A stretch of DNA of 40,135 bases, from IMG/VR virus record IMGVR_UViG_3300045922_000567, positions 1 through 40,135 of that record; one strand, 5' to 3'. Below, piece by piece: positions 14,521 to 23,600 of the stretch; the stretch's first letter is position 1, and the number at the start of each line of letters is the position of its first letter. A program made the translations under genes and the position numbers. This DNA is from a virus. The notes under the pieces are model-generated. The model was not told the DNA's origin. It did no database searches and saw only the letters and a list, made by a program, of their open reading frames with translations.

Positions 14521-14747
14521 ACCAGCCGCAGACGTGGGAGGGCGCGCAGGTCTGGGATCTGGCCCAGCGCCTCGGCGGCCAGCTGCGTGTCATCCCCGGC
14601 GCGGTGATCGGCTGGGACATGGGCGCGGCGCTGGCCCTGGGCGCGGCGCTCGGCATCTCCCCGCCCGCCATGGCCGAACTGCTGCCCGCCCTCGAGGCGG
14701 TGATGGTGCGCAAGATCAACGAACAGATCGCGGCCAGCCGCGACTGA
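14427..14747 (+). CDS. Frameshift extension of tail chaperone (gpT-like)
   Basis: After the -1 slip, translation continues for 106 codons, giving a fusion of about 221 aa. The extension has four cysteines in two CxxC pairs (CAAC and CPDC, about 14484-14510), then VNQPQTWEGAQVWDLAQRLGGQLRVIPGAVIGWDMGAALALGAALG, and ends near a conserved INEQIAASRD helix. No good independent start is present except GTG 14517, which overlaps the gpG stop. The cysteine pairs could bind zinc, a feature not found in lambda gpT. The frame is clearly coding; production by frameshift is inferred. Confidence 0.75.
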   Translation, partial: RLCALAEWHFGGGDGYCAACGTPCPDCPARVNQPQTWEGAQVWDLAQRLGGQLRVIPGAVIGWDMGAALALGAALGISPPAMAELLPALEAVMVRKINEQIAASRD

Positions 14748-14769
14748 CCCTCTCCGGAGCCCCGATCCC

Positions 14770-17211
14770 ATGGCCGAGAAACGCGTCTCCGTCCGGCTTG
14801 TCGCGGTGGGCGGTCGTCAGGTCCGCGCCGAGCTGGAAGGCATCGGCGATGCCGGCACGCGCGGAATGCGGCGGCTGTCGACCGAGATGGAGATGGCCAA
14901 CGCCCGGCTTGCGGCCTTCGCGCAGCGCGCTCGGATCGCTGCGGCGGCCGCGGCCGGGGCGCTGGCCGCAGCGGCCACGGCGGCGATCCGCTCGGCGCTT
15001 TCGACCGTCGATGCGCAGGCCAAGCTTGCGGCGTCGCTCGGTACGACGGTCGAGAGCATCCAGGTGCTCGAACGCGCGGGCGATCTGGCCGGCGTCTCGA
15101 TGGGCGAGATCGAACAGGCGACGAAGAAGCTCACCACGCGGCTGTCGGAGGCGGCTGGCGGCTCCGGCGCGGCGGCGAAGGCGCTCGAACGCCTCAACCT
15201 GAAAGCGGCCGACCTGCAGGCGCTGCCGCTCGACCAGCGCATCGCAGCCATTCAGGACGCGCTGAATCGCTTCGTGCCGGAGGCCGAACGCGCAGCGGTC
15301 GCATCGGACCTCTTCGGCGACCGCACGGCGCTGGCGTTGCTGCGGATCGACACGGAGACGCTGCGGCAGGCCGCCAGGGACGTGCGCGATTTCGGGGTCG
15401 TCGTCTCGGAGCAGGATGCGCGCCGGATCGAGCGGACGAACGACGCGATTTCGCGGCTGGGTCTGATCTGGCGCGGGCTCTCGAACCAGCTCGCGGTCGC
15501 TGCCGCGCCTGCGCTCGAGGCGGTGGCGAACGCCATGGCGGCCGTGGCGCGCACGACCGGGCCGCTCGGCATCGCGATCCGGACGCTGTTCGACAATCTG
15601 GGGCGGCTGGCCAGCTATGCCGCGACCTTCGCCGCCTTCATGGCCGGGCGCTGGGTTGCCGGGCTGGCGGCGGCGGCCCTGTCGGTGCGCGGGATGGCCA
15701 CGGCGCTGGTGGTCCTGCGCGGCGCGCTGATCCGCACCGGCATCGGGGCGCTGATCGTCGGCGCAGGCGAGCTGGTCTATCAGTTCTCGCAGCTCGTGAC
15801 CCGGGTCGGAAGCGTGGGCGAGGCGTTCCGGCTGCTGGGCGATCTGGCCAGCGAGGTCTGGTCGCGGATGGGGCTGGCGCTGGACGCGGCGCTTGCCCGC
15901 ATGGCGGCCGGATGGGAGGGGTTGAAGGCCGCGGGCCTTGAGGCGCTTGAAGGGATCGTCGAGGGCGTGGTCAGCTTCGGCGACCGGACGGTGGCGGTCT
16001 TTCAGGGTGCCTATGACGCGGCCGTGGCGATCTTTGCCAGCCTCCCGGGCGCCATCGGCGATTTCGCGTTTCAGGCGGCGAACGGGCTGATCTCGGGCGT
16101 CGAGGCGATGCTGAATGGCGTCGTGGCGCGGATCAACCGGTTCATCAATGCGCTGAACAAGGCGCTGGCCCTCCTGCCCGAATGGGCCACCGGCGAAGGC
16201 GGAGTGCGGATTGGCACGCTCGACCCGGTGGAACTGGGGCGCATCGGCAATCCCTTCGAAGGCGCCGCGACCGCAGCCGGTGCCGCCGCCGCGGATGCCT
16301 TCTCGGCCGCACTGTCGCGCACTTTCCTGGAGGCGCCCGACCTTGGCCTCGGCGCGCTGTCCGACGATGCCCGCGCGCAAGCCGAGGCCTTGCGCGAGAC
16401 GGCGGGCGTGCTGGCCGACGCCGCCGGTCAGCCGTTGGCCAGCTGGCAGGCGCTGAAGGACGCGGTGGCAGGCGCGGGAGCCGAGGGCGAGGAAGCCCTG
16501 CGCGGGGCATCGGCTGCGGCGGGGGCATTGGCTGAAGAACTTGACGAGACCGGCCGGGCGGCGGGCCGCGCCGGCGGGGCGGGGCGACAGGCGGGAGAGG
16601 ACAGCGCGGCTGGAGCCGGGCAGGCTCTCACGGGCTGGCAGGCGGTCACCGCGGCGCTGGCCGACTACGCGGCCAGGGCGCGCGACATCGGCCAGGACAT
16701 CGGCAACGCGCTGGTGGGCGCGTTCCAGCGCGCGGAGGACGCCATTGTCGAGTTCGTGCGCAAGGGCAAGCTCGACTTCCGCGACCTGGTGACCTCGATG
16801 ATCGCCGATCTGGCGAGGCTGGCCGCAAGGAAGTTCATCCTCGGCCCGCTGGCGGGGCTCCTGTCGGGCGTCCTCGGCGGCGCAGGCGGCCTGTTCGCCT
16901 CGGTGCTGCACGCGGGTGGGGTGGTCGGCGCGCCTGGTCCCGGCCGGATGGTCCCGGCGCTGGCCTTCGCCAATGCTCCGCGCATGCACGCGGGCGGTTG
17001 GGCCGGGCTGCGCCCCGACGAGGTGCCTGCCATCCTGCAACGCGGGGAGCTGGTGCTGTCGCGCAAGGAGGCGGCGCGCTACGGCCAGTCGGACGCGCAG
17101 CCCGTCAACATCACGATCATGGCGCGCGACGTCGAGAGCTTCCGCCAGTCGCGGACGCAGATTGCCGCTGACATCGCCCGTGCCGTGGCGCTGGGCAGGC
17201 GAGGCATGTGA
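14770..17211 (+). CDS. Tail tape measure protein
   Basis: An 813-aa protein. The N-terminus is helical and Ala-rich (MAEKRVSVRLVAVGGRQVRAELEGIGDAGTRG...), followed by LGTTVESIQVLERAGDLAGVS. Hydrophobic segments span about residues 277-340 (AATFAAFMAGRWVAGLAAA...). The C-terminal part matches lambda-gpH-like tail measure proteins (RKGKLDFRDLVTSMIADLARLAARKFI, about 663-690, then LHAGGVVGAPGPGR and VPAILQRGELVLS). It sets tail length and helps DNA pass the inner membrane. At 813 aa it predicts a tail of very roughly 120 nm by the usual 0.15 nm per residue rule. Confidence 0.93.
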   Translation: MAEKRVSVRLVAVGGRQVRAELEGIGDAGTRGMRRLSTEMEMANARLAAFAQRARIAAAAAAGALAAAATAAIRSALSTVDAQAKLAASLGTTVESIQVLERAGDLAGVSMGEIEQATKKLTTRLSEAAGGSGAAAKALERLNLKAADLQALPLDQRIAAIQDALNRFVPEAERAAVASDLFGDRTALALLRIDTETLRQAARDVRDFGVVVSEQDARRIERTNDAISRLGLIWRGLSNQLAVAAAPALEAVANAMAAVARTTGPLGIAIRTLFDNLGRLASYAATFAAFMAGRWVAGLAAAALSVRGMATALVVLRGALIRTGIGALIVGAGELVYQFSQLVTRVGSVGEAFRLLGDLASEVWSRMGLALDAALARMAAGWEGLKAAGLEALEGIVEGVVSFGDRTVAVFQGAYDAAVAIFASLPGAIGDFAFQAANGLISGVEAMLNGVVARINRFINALNKALALLPEWATGEGGVRIGTLDPVELGRIGNPFEGAATAAGAAAADAFSAALSRTFLEAPDLGLGALSDDARAQAEALRETAGVLADAAGQPLASWQALKDAVAGAGAEGEEALRGASAAAGALAEELDETGRAAGRAGGAGRQAGEDSAAGAGQALTGWQAVTAALADYAARARDIGQDIGNALVGAFQRAEDAIVEFVRKGKLDFRDLVTSMIADLARLAARKFILGPLAGLLSGVLGGAGGLFASVLHAGGVVGAPGPGRMVPALAFANAPRMHAGGWAGLRPDEVPAILQRGELVLSRKEAARYGQSDAQPVNITIMARDVESFRQSRTQIAADIARAVALGRRGM

Positions 17212-17837
17212 TGGCGTTCCACGAAGTGCGGTTCCCGGATGACATCAGCCGTGGCGCACGGGGCGGGCCGGAGCGGCGCACGCAGATCGTCGAACTGGCC
17301 TCGGGCGCTGAGGAGCGCAACGCCAGCTGGGCCAATTCGCGCCGCCGCTATGACGTGGCCTATGGCATCCGCCGCGCCGATGATCTGGCGGCGGTCGTGG
17401 CCTTCTTCGAGGCCCGCAATGGCCGTCTCCACGGCTTCCGCTTCAAGGACTGGGCCGACTTCAAGTCCTGCCTGCCATCGCAGACGCCCGCGCCGACCGA
17501 TCAGCCCATCGGCACCGGCAACGGGTCGGCGACGCAGTTCCAGCTGGTCAAGCGCTACACCTCGGGCAACCAGACATGGGTGCGGGCCATCACCAAGCCC
17601 GTTGCCGGGACGGTGACCATCGCCCTGAACGGCACGCCGCAAGGCTCGGGCTGGTCGGTCTCGACGGCCACTGGCCTCGTCACCTTCACCACGGCGCCCG
17701 GCAATGGCGTTGCCATCACCGCAGGCTTCGAATTCGACGTCCCCGTGCGCTTCGACACCGACGCGATGGACGTTACCCTTGACATCGAGCGGCTCGGATC
17801 GATCACCTCCATACCTCTTGTGGAGATCCGCACGTGA
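17211..17837 (+). CDS. DUF2460 distal tail protein (GTA gp12-like)
   Basis: A 208-aa protein whose ATG overlaps the tape measure stop (ATGTGATG). It reads MAFHEVRFPDDISRGARGGPERRTQIVELASGAEERNASWANSRRRYDVAYGIRRADDLAAVVAFFEARNGRLHGFRFKDW... and ends with MDVTLDIERLGSITSIPLVEIR. This is the DUF2460/TIGR02217 family, homologous to gene g12 of the Rhodobacter gene transfer agent, where it forms the distal tail ring. Unlike the GTA, a lysis cassette follows before the DUF2163 gene. The stop overlaps the next GTG start. Confidence 0.9.
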   Translation: MAFHEVRFPDDISRGARGGPERRTQIVELASGAEERNASWANSRRRYDVAYGIRRADDLAAVVAFFEARNGRLHGFRFKDWADFKSCLPSQTPAPTDQPIGTGNGSATQFQLVKRYTSGNQTWVRAITKPVAGTVTIALNGTPQGSGWSVSTATGLVTFTTAPGNGVAITAGFEFDVPVRFDTDAMDVTLDIERLGSITSIPLVEIRT

Positions 17838-18184
17838 GCAGCGACAAGGGCATCTGGCATCTTGTGCTGGTTGAACTGGCGGCGACGCAGGCGCTGATCC
17901 TTGCCGCCTGGGGCGCGCTCGGCGGTGCGACCAATGCCCTGACCACGCGGATGCGACTGCGCGACGCGCTGCGCCACGTCCTGCTTGGCGCTTTGATTGC
18001 GGTGGGCATGGGCAGCCTTTCGATGGCGCTCGTCACCGCCTGGCTTGGCCTGCCGCCGCAGGCGATTCCCGCGGGCGGGGCGGCGGGCTCGGCCGCCTAT
18101 CTCGTCGGTGTCTTCGGACCGGCCTTCATCGAGCTTGTCCTTGCCCGGCTGCGCGGTGCGAAGGGAGGGGCAGACAATGAATGA
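17834..18184 (+). CDS. Holin-like membrane protein
   Basis: A 116-aa protein from GTG 17834, overlapping the DUF2460 stop (GTGA). It has an N-terminal hydrophobic segment (HLVLVELAATQALILAAWGALGGA), a central one (HVLLGALIAVGMGSLSMALVTAWLGL) and a third (AGGAAGSAAYLVGVFGPAFIELVLARL), then a charged tail. Three predicted membrane segments and the position upstream of the endolysin suggest a class I holin that permeabilises the inner membrane. The family is not certain. Confidence 0.65.
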   Translation: MSSDKGIWHLVLVELAATQALILAAWGALGGATNALTTRMRLRDALRHVLLGALIAVGMGSLSMALVTAWLGLPPQAIPAGGAAGSAAYLVGVFGPAFIELVLARLRGAKGGADNE

Positions 18185-18311
18185 CCTTCTCCGCCTCGCG
18201 CGCGCTGTTCGCTGCGATGCAAGCGATCCGGGTCAGGTGTTCAGCCACCGCCTTCGCGTCGGTCTGGCCATCGCCGCGCTGATCCTCCTCCTGTCGCTGC
18301 TCCTGAGATAA
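18177..18311 (+). CDS. 44-aa single-span membrane protein in lysis cassette
   Basis: MNDLLRLARAVRCDASDPGQ... has one strongly hydrophobic C-terminal segment (VGLAIAALILLLSLLLR). The ATG at 18177 overlaps the end of the holin-like gene, with GGGAGGGG just upstream, and the endolysin starts four bases after its stop. It is too short for standard gene callers. A second holin, antiholin or pinholin-type function is plausible from position and topology only. Confidence 0.55.
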   Translation: MNDLLRLARAVRCDASDPGQVFSHRLRVGLAIAALILLLSLLLR

Positions 18312-18315
18312 TCCC

Positions 18316-18975
18316 ATGCAGACCACCGACCGGGGCCTTCTGGCCCTCGTCCGGCACGAAGGCATCGTGCCCGGACCCTATCTCGACGTGAAGGACGTCT
18401 GGACCTTCGGCATCGGCCACACCGCCGCGGCCGGGCCGCCGGACCCCGCGACGATGCCGCGCGGCATGCCTGCCGACCTCGATGCCGGGATCCGCGAGGC
18501 CTTCCGGGTCTTCCGCACCGACCTCGCTGTCTACGAGGCCGAGGTGCGCCGCGCGGTCAAGGTGGCGCTCGCCCCGCACGAGTTCGATGCGCTGGTGTCC
18601 TTCCATTACAACACCGGCGCCATCGCCCGGGCGACGCTGACGAAACTGCTGAATTCCGGCAATCGCGCAGCAGCCGCCGACGCGTTCCTGAACTGGCGGC
18701 GGCCTTCCGCGATCATCCCGCGCCGCGAGGCCGAGCGCGACCTGTTCCGGCATGGCCGCTATCCCGGCGGCACGATCCCGGTCTGGGCCGTGGACCGCGG
18801 CGGCCGTGTCGATTTTTCGCGGCCGATCCGGCTTCTGACCGAGGGCGAGGCGCTCGCGCTTCTGCGCCCGCTCCCCGCGCTCCCCGCGCCGGCCGCCCCG
18901 CAACAGCCCGTGCCCGCGCCCGGCTGGCTTGCGCGGCTGGCAGCCTTCTTCTCCACCCTGATCCGGAGGGCCTGA
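18316..18975 (+). CDS. Endolysin, T4-type lysozyme (GH24)
   Basis: A 219-aa muramidase. The catalytic triad is plain: Glu15 in RHEG, Asp24 in YLDVKD and Thr30 in WTFGIGH, the same spacing as Glu11/Asp20/Thr26 of T4 lysozyme. ALVSFHYNTGAIARATLTKLLN follows, a conserved lysozyme segment. The C-terminal extension has a Pro/Ala linker (LPALPAPAAPQQPVPAPG) and an amphipathic WLARLAAFFSTLIRRA tail that may contact membrane. There is no signal peptide, so export through a holin is expected. It is flanked on both sides by small membrane proteins. Confidence 0.92.
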   Translation: MQTTDRGLLALVRHEGIVPGPYLDVKDVWTFGIGHTAAAGPPDPATMPRGMPADLDAGIREAFRVFRTDLAVYEAEVRRAVKVALAPHEFDALVSFHYNTGAIARATLTKLLNSGNRAAAADAFLNWRRPSAIIPRREAERDLFRHGRYPGGTIPVWAVDRGGRVDFSRPIRLLTEGEALALLRPLPALPAPAAPQQPVPAPGWLARLAAFFSTLIRRA

Positions 18976-18979
18976 TCCC

Positions 18980-19210
18980 ATGCGCTACATTCGCCCCAAC
19001 TCGCTCACCTGGTGGGCAGGGCTGCTCGCAATATTCACCGGCGTCGCCTCTCTGGCGGTGCCTGCCGATGGGGCACTGGGGGAGTTGTCTCGCCTGATTG
19101 CGCAATTGACTGGTTCAGGCGACACGTCACCGGCCGGACTGATCGCCCTGGGCCTTGGCCTGATCGGACTGCGTGACCGGATCGAGCGCGGGTTCCACGG
19201 CGATGATTGA
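18980..19210 (+). CDS. 76-aa membrane protein after endolysin
   Basis: MRYIRPNSLTWWAGLLAIFTGVASLAVPADGALGELSRLI... has one clear N-terminal membrane segment, and a second weaker one (AGLIALGLGLIGLRDRIERG) near the C-terminus. Homologous small proteins follow endolysins in many rhodobacterial and rhizobial phages; the function is not established. It starts five bases after the endolysin stop and overlaps the following 31-aa ORF. A holin or spanin-like role is possible, but no lipobox is seen. Confidence 0.6.
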   Translation: MRYIRPNSLTWWAGLLAIFTGVASLAVPADGALGELSRLIAQLTGSGDTSPAGLIALGLGLIGLRDRIERGFHGDD

Positions 19211-19298
19211 GTTCCTTGCGAGGCTAGTCGTGGGCGGTGCTGTCGGCGTGTTCGCGATGGCGCTATTCATGGCAGCCGCGGACGACGATCGGCCATGA
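19203..19298 (+). CDS. 31-aa membrane peptide
   Basis: MIEFLARLVVGGAVGVFAMALFMAAADDDRP is almost entirely one hydrophobic helix. It starts eight bases before the end of the preceding gene and its stop overlaps the next ATG at 19295 (ATGA), so it is held in place by overlaps on both sides. It is likely a real micro-gene of the lysis cassette; the function is unknown. Confidence 0.5.
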   Translation: MIEFLARLVVGGAVGVFAMALFMAAADDDRP

Positions 19299-20179
19299 AA
19301 GCCCTCTCGCCCGCGCTGCAAGCGCATCTCGACGAGGGGACAACGACGCTTGCCTGGTGCTGGCGGATCACCCGTGCCGATGGCGTCACCTTTGGCTTCA
19401 CCGACCACGACCAAACCCTCACCTTCGACGGGACCGAGTTCGAGCCGGAAAGCGGGCTGACGGCGTCCGAAGTCCGATCCGGCTCCGATCTGTCCGTGGA
19501 CGCGCAGGACGCGCAAGGCGTGCTGACCTCCGACCGGATCACCGAGACCGACATTCTCGACGGCCGATGGGACAATGCGGCGGTGGAGGTCTGGCGGGTG
19601 AACTGGTTGGACACGAGCCAGCGCGTGCTACTCCGCCGCGGGGCCATCGGCCAGATCCGGCGCGGGCGCGCGGCCTTCGTGGCCGAGGTGCGCAGCCTCG
19701 CCCATGTGCTCGGCCAGACCGTCGGGCGGACGTTCCAGGCCACCTGCGACGCCACGCTTGGCGATGCGCGCTGCGGGGTGAACATCGAAGCCCCGGCGTT
19801 CAAGGGGACCGGGGTGGTGATCGACGTGCTGCGCGACCGGGTCTTCACAGCCTCCGGTCTCGGGGGGTTCGATGCGGGCTGGTTCGCGTTCGGGTTCGTA
19901 GCGTGGACGAGCGGCGCGAACTCCGGGCGGCGGGTCGAGGTTCTCTCGCACGACCTTGTCGACGGTGTCGCCATCTTGACCCTGCTGGAAGCACCGGTGC
20001 GACCGATTGCGGCGACGGATGTGTTCGTGGTCCGGGCGGGCTGCGACAAGCGGATCGCGACCTGCGGCGCCAAGTTCAACAACGTCGCGAACTGCCGCGG
20101 CTTTCCGCACATCCCCGGTCAGGATGCAGTCCTGCGCTACGCCACCCGGGACGGCGGCCATGAGGGGGCGGTGCTGTGA
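19295..20179 (+). CDS. DUF2163 tail hub protein (GTA gp13-like)
   Basis: A 294-aa protein, MKALSPALQAHLDEGTTTLAWCWRITRADGVTFGFTDHDQTL, with the conserved C-terminal cysteine-rich segment GCDKRIATCGAKFNNVANCRGFPHIPG. This is the DUF2163/BR0599 family, homologous to Rhodobacter GTA g13, a tail-tip hub component. In GTAs and relatives the cysteine region helps bind metal in the hub. Its stop overlaps the GTG of the peptidase gene (20176-20179). Confidence 0.9.
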   Translation: MKALSPALQAHLDEGTTTLAWCWRITRADGVTFGFTDHDQTLTFDGTEFEPESGLTASEVRSGSDLSVDAQDAQGVLTSDRITETDILDGRWDNAAVEVWRVNWLDTSQRVLLRRGAIGQIRRGRAAFVAEVRSLAHVLGQTVGRTFQATCDATLGDARCGVNIEAPAFKGTGVVIDVLRDRVFTASGLGGFDAGWFAFGFVAWTSGANSGRRVEVLSHDLVDGVAILTLLEAPVRPIAATDVFVVRAGCDKRIATCGAKFNNVANCRGFPHIPGQDAVLRYATRDGGHEGAVL

Positions 20180-20622
20180 CACAGTCCGTCACGACCGCCG
20201 ATTCTGCATTGGTCATCGCCGTCGCGCGGTCCTGGCTCGGCACGCCCTATCACGACCAGGCGAGCCTCAAGGGCGTCGGCTGCGACTGCCTCGGGCTTGC
20301 GCGCGGCGTCTGGCGCGAGGTGGTCGGCCCCGAGCCGTTCGCGGTTCCACCCTACAGCCGCGACTGGGGCGAGAGCGGGCCGCACGAGGTGCTGGCCGAG
20401 GGCGCGCGGCGTGTGATGGTCGAGATCGCGCCAGCTGACGCCGGGCTCGGCGCGCTGGTGTTGTTTCGGATGATGCCCCGCGCCATCGCCAAGCATGTCG
20501 GCATCCTCAGCAGTCCCGACACCTTCCTCCATGCCTACGAGCGCGTCGGCGTGATCGAGGAACCGCTGACGTCCGCCTGGCGCCGCCGCATCGCCTTCGC
20601 CTTCCTGTTCCCTCCACGCTGA
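20176..20622 (+). CDS. NlpC/P60 tail peptidase (GTA gp14-like)
   Basis: A 148-aa cysteine peptidase starting at GTG 20176. It contains SWLGTPYHDQASLKGVGCDCLGLARGVW with the catalytic Cys38 in the D-C-x-G-L signature, and AKHVGIL with His107. In the Rhodobacter GTA the homologous g14 protein locally cuts peptidoglycan cross-links during DNA entry. It belongs to the GTA-like block with the DUF2163 and megatron genes and is distinct from the endolysin. Confidence 0.9.
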   Translation: MTQSVTTADSALVIAVARSWLGTPYHDQASLKGVGCDCLGLARGVWREVVGPEPFAVPPYSRDWGESGPHEVLAEGARRVMVEIAPADAGLGALVLFRMMPRAIAKHVGILSSPDTFLHAYERVGVIEEPLTSAWRRRIAFAFLFPPR

Positions 20623-20631
20623 GATTTTTCT

Positions 20632-23600
20632 ATGGCCACGCTTGTCCTCGGCACGCTCGGCTCCGCCATCGGCGGCGCCATCGGCGGCTCGATTCTGGGC
20701 GTCACTGCTGCGACCATCGGCGGCTTCATCGGCTCCACCATCGGCTCGGTGGTGGACAGCTGGATCGTGTCCTCGCTCGCCCCCGCGCAGAAGATCGAGG
20801 GCCCGCGGCTGGAGTCCCTGCGCATCATGTCCGCGACCGAGGGGGCGGTGATCCCGCGCCTCTACGGGCGGATGCGCATCGGCGGCAACGTCATCTGGGC
20901 GACCGATTTCCGGGAAGAGGTCAGGACCACCAGGCAGGGCGGCGGCAAGGGCGGCGGCCCCAAGGTCAAGACGACGGAATACCTCTACTTTGCCAGCTTC
21001 GCAGTAGCCTTGTGCGAAGGCCCCATCACCGGCATCGGCCGCATCTGGGCCGACGGCAAGCCGCTCGACATGACCGGCATCACCTGGCGCTGGTATCCCG
21101 GCAGCGAGACCCAGACGCCAGACCCGTTCATCGCCGCCAGGATGGGCGCCGCCAACACCCCCGCCTATCGCGGGACGGCCTATGTCGTCTTCGAGGAACT
21201 GGCGCTTTCGACCTACGGCAACCGCCTGCCGCAGCTGTCCTTCGAGGTCTTCCGGCCGCTGGCCGACCCCGACACCGCCGAGGGGCTGGTCAAGGCGGTG
21301 ACGATGATCCCCGCCTCGGGCGAGTTCGTCTATGCCACGGAGACGATCCGCAAGGGCACGGGCGGGACGACTGCGGCCGAGAACCAGAACGCAGTGCCGG
21401 ACAAAGCCGACATGGTCGTGGCGCTGGACCGGCTGCAGGCCATGGCCCCGGCCGTCGAAAGCGTCAGCCTGGTCGTGGCCTGGTTCGGCGACGACCTGCG
21501 CGCGGGCAATTGCCAGATCAGGCCGGGCGTGGAGGCGGCGGCCAAGACCACCAGCCCGAAGGTCTGGTCCGTGAATGGCGTGACGCGGGCGCAAGCCGTT
21601 CTGCTCGGCAGCGACGAAGACGGGCGTCCCGTCTACGGCGGCACGCCGGCGGATTTCGCGGTGGTGCAGGCGATCCAGGAGATGAAGGCGCGCGGGCTGC
21701 GGGTGACGTTCTATCCCTTCGTCATGATGAACGTGCCGCCCGGCAACACGCTGCCCAACCCCTACAGCGACAATGCCGCGACGCCGGGCCAGCCGGTCTT
21801 TCCCTGGCGGGGGCGGATCACCTGCTCGCCGGCGGCGGGCTTTGCCGGGAGCGTGGACAAGACGGCGGCTGCGGCGGCGCAGGTCTCGGCCTTTTTCGGC
21901 ACCGCCACCCCGGCGCAGTTCGCGGTGTCGGACGACAGCGTCAGCTGGACCGGCCCTGCGGACGAATGGGGCCTGCGCCGGATGATCCTGCACTACGCCC
22001 ATCTCTGCACGGTGGCCGGCGGGGTCGATGCCTTCCTGATCGGCACCGAGATGCGCGGGCTGACGACGATCCGCTCGAGCGCCAGCGCCTATCCTGCCGT
22101 GACCGCCTTCAAGACACTGGCGGCGGATGTGAAGTCGATCCTCGGGCCGGGCACCAAGGTCGGCTATGCGGCGGACTGGTCGGAATACTTCGGCCATCAT
22201 CCGCAGGACGGCAGCGGCGACGTGTTCTTCCACCTCGACCCGCTGTGGTCGGATGCCAACATCGACTTCGTGGGCATCGACAACTACATGCCGCTGTCGG
22301 ACTGGCGCGACGGGTTCGACCACCTCGACGCGCAGGCAGGCTGGCCCGCGATCCACGACCGCGCCTATCTGCAGGCCAACATCGCCGGTGGCGAGGGCTT
22401 CGACTGGTTCTATGCATCGGCCGCGAATCGGGCGGCGCAGGTCCGCACTCCGATCACCGATGGCGTCTACGGTAAACCGTGGGTTTTTCGCTACAAGGAC
22501 CTCCGATCGTGGTGGTCGAACCCGCATTACAACCGGCCAGGCGGCGTCGAGAGCAGCACGCCCACCGAATGGGTGCCGCAGTCTAAGCCCATCTGGTTCA
22601 CCGAGCTCGGCTGCCCGGCCATCGACCGAGGCACCAACCAGCCGAACGTCTTCTTCGACCCGAAGTCGTCGGAGAGCTTCATTCCGTATTTCTCCCGCGG
22701 CTGGCGCGACGATGCCATCCAGCGCGCCTATCTGGAGGCCCACTACCTCTGGTGGGGCGAGGCGGCGAACAACCCCATATCGACGGTCTACGGCGACCGG
22801 ATGCTCCATGTCCCCGAATGCGCCGCCTGGACCTGGGACGCGCGGCCCTATCCCTTCTTCCCGGAGCGGACGGACATCTGGGGCGATGGGCCGAACTGGA
22901 GGCTGGGCCACTGGCTGACGGGACGGCTCGGCGCGGTGTCGCTGGCGGCCCTCGTGCGGCACCTCTGCCTGCGCGCGGGCCTGCCCGAGTCCCGCATCGA
23001 TGTCTCCGGCCTCTGGGGCGCGATCGAAGGCTATGCCATCACGGCGCTCGAAAGCCCGCGTGCATCGATCACCACACTGTCGCGGCACTTCGGCTTCGAT
23101 GCCATCGAGACCGAGGGCGTGATCCGCTTCCGTCTGCGCGGCCGCGCCCCGGCAGCCACGCTGGGCACCGACGATCTGGTCGCCAGCCGCGAAGGCGAGG
23201 ACTTCGAGCTGACCCGCGGCCAGGAAACGGAACTGCCGCAGGCGCTGAAGTGGCAGGTCGCCCGTGCCGACGAGGACTATGACGCAGCCCTCGTCGAGGC
23301 GCGGCGCATCACCGTCGACACGACCCGGATCGCCTCCGAGGCCTTCCCCATGGCAATTGCCCCGGAGGAGGCTGAGCGTCGCTGCCGCCGCGCGCTGATG
23401 GAAGCCTGGATCGGCCGCGAGACCGCGACCTTCCGCCTGCCGCCCTCGCGCCTCGCGCTGGACCCCGCCGACGTGATCGGGCTCGCGCATGACGGCCGGG
23501 AGGTCGAGTTTCGCCTCGTGTCGGTCGCCGACGCCGAGGCACGCGGGATCGAGGCGCTGCGCCAGGACCGCGCCGCCTATGACCTGCCGCCCGGCGAGCC

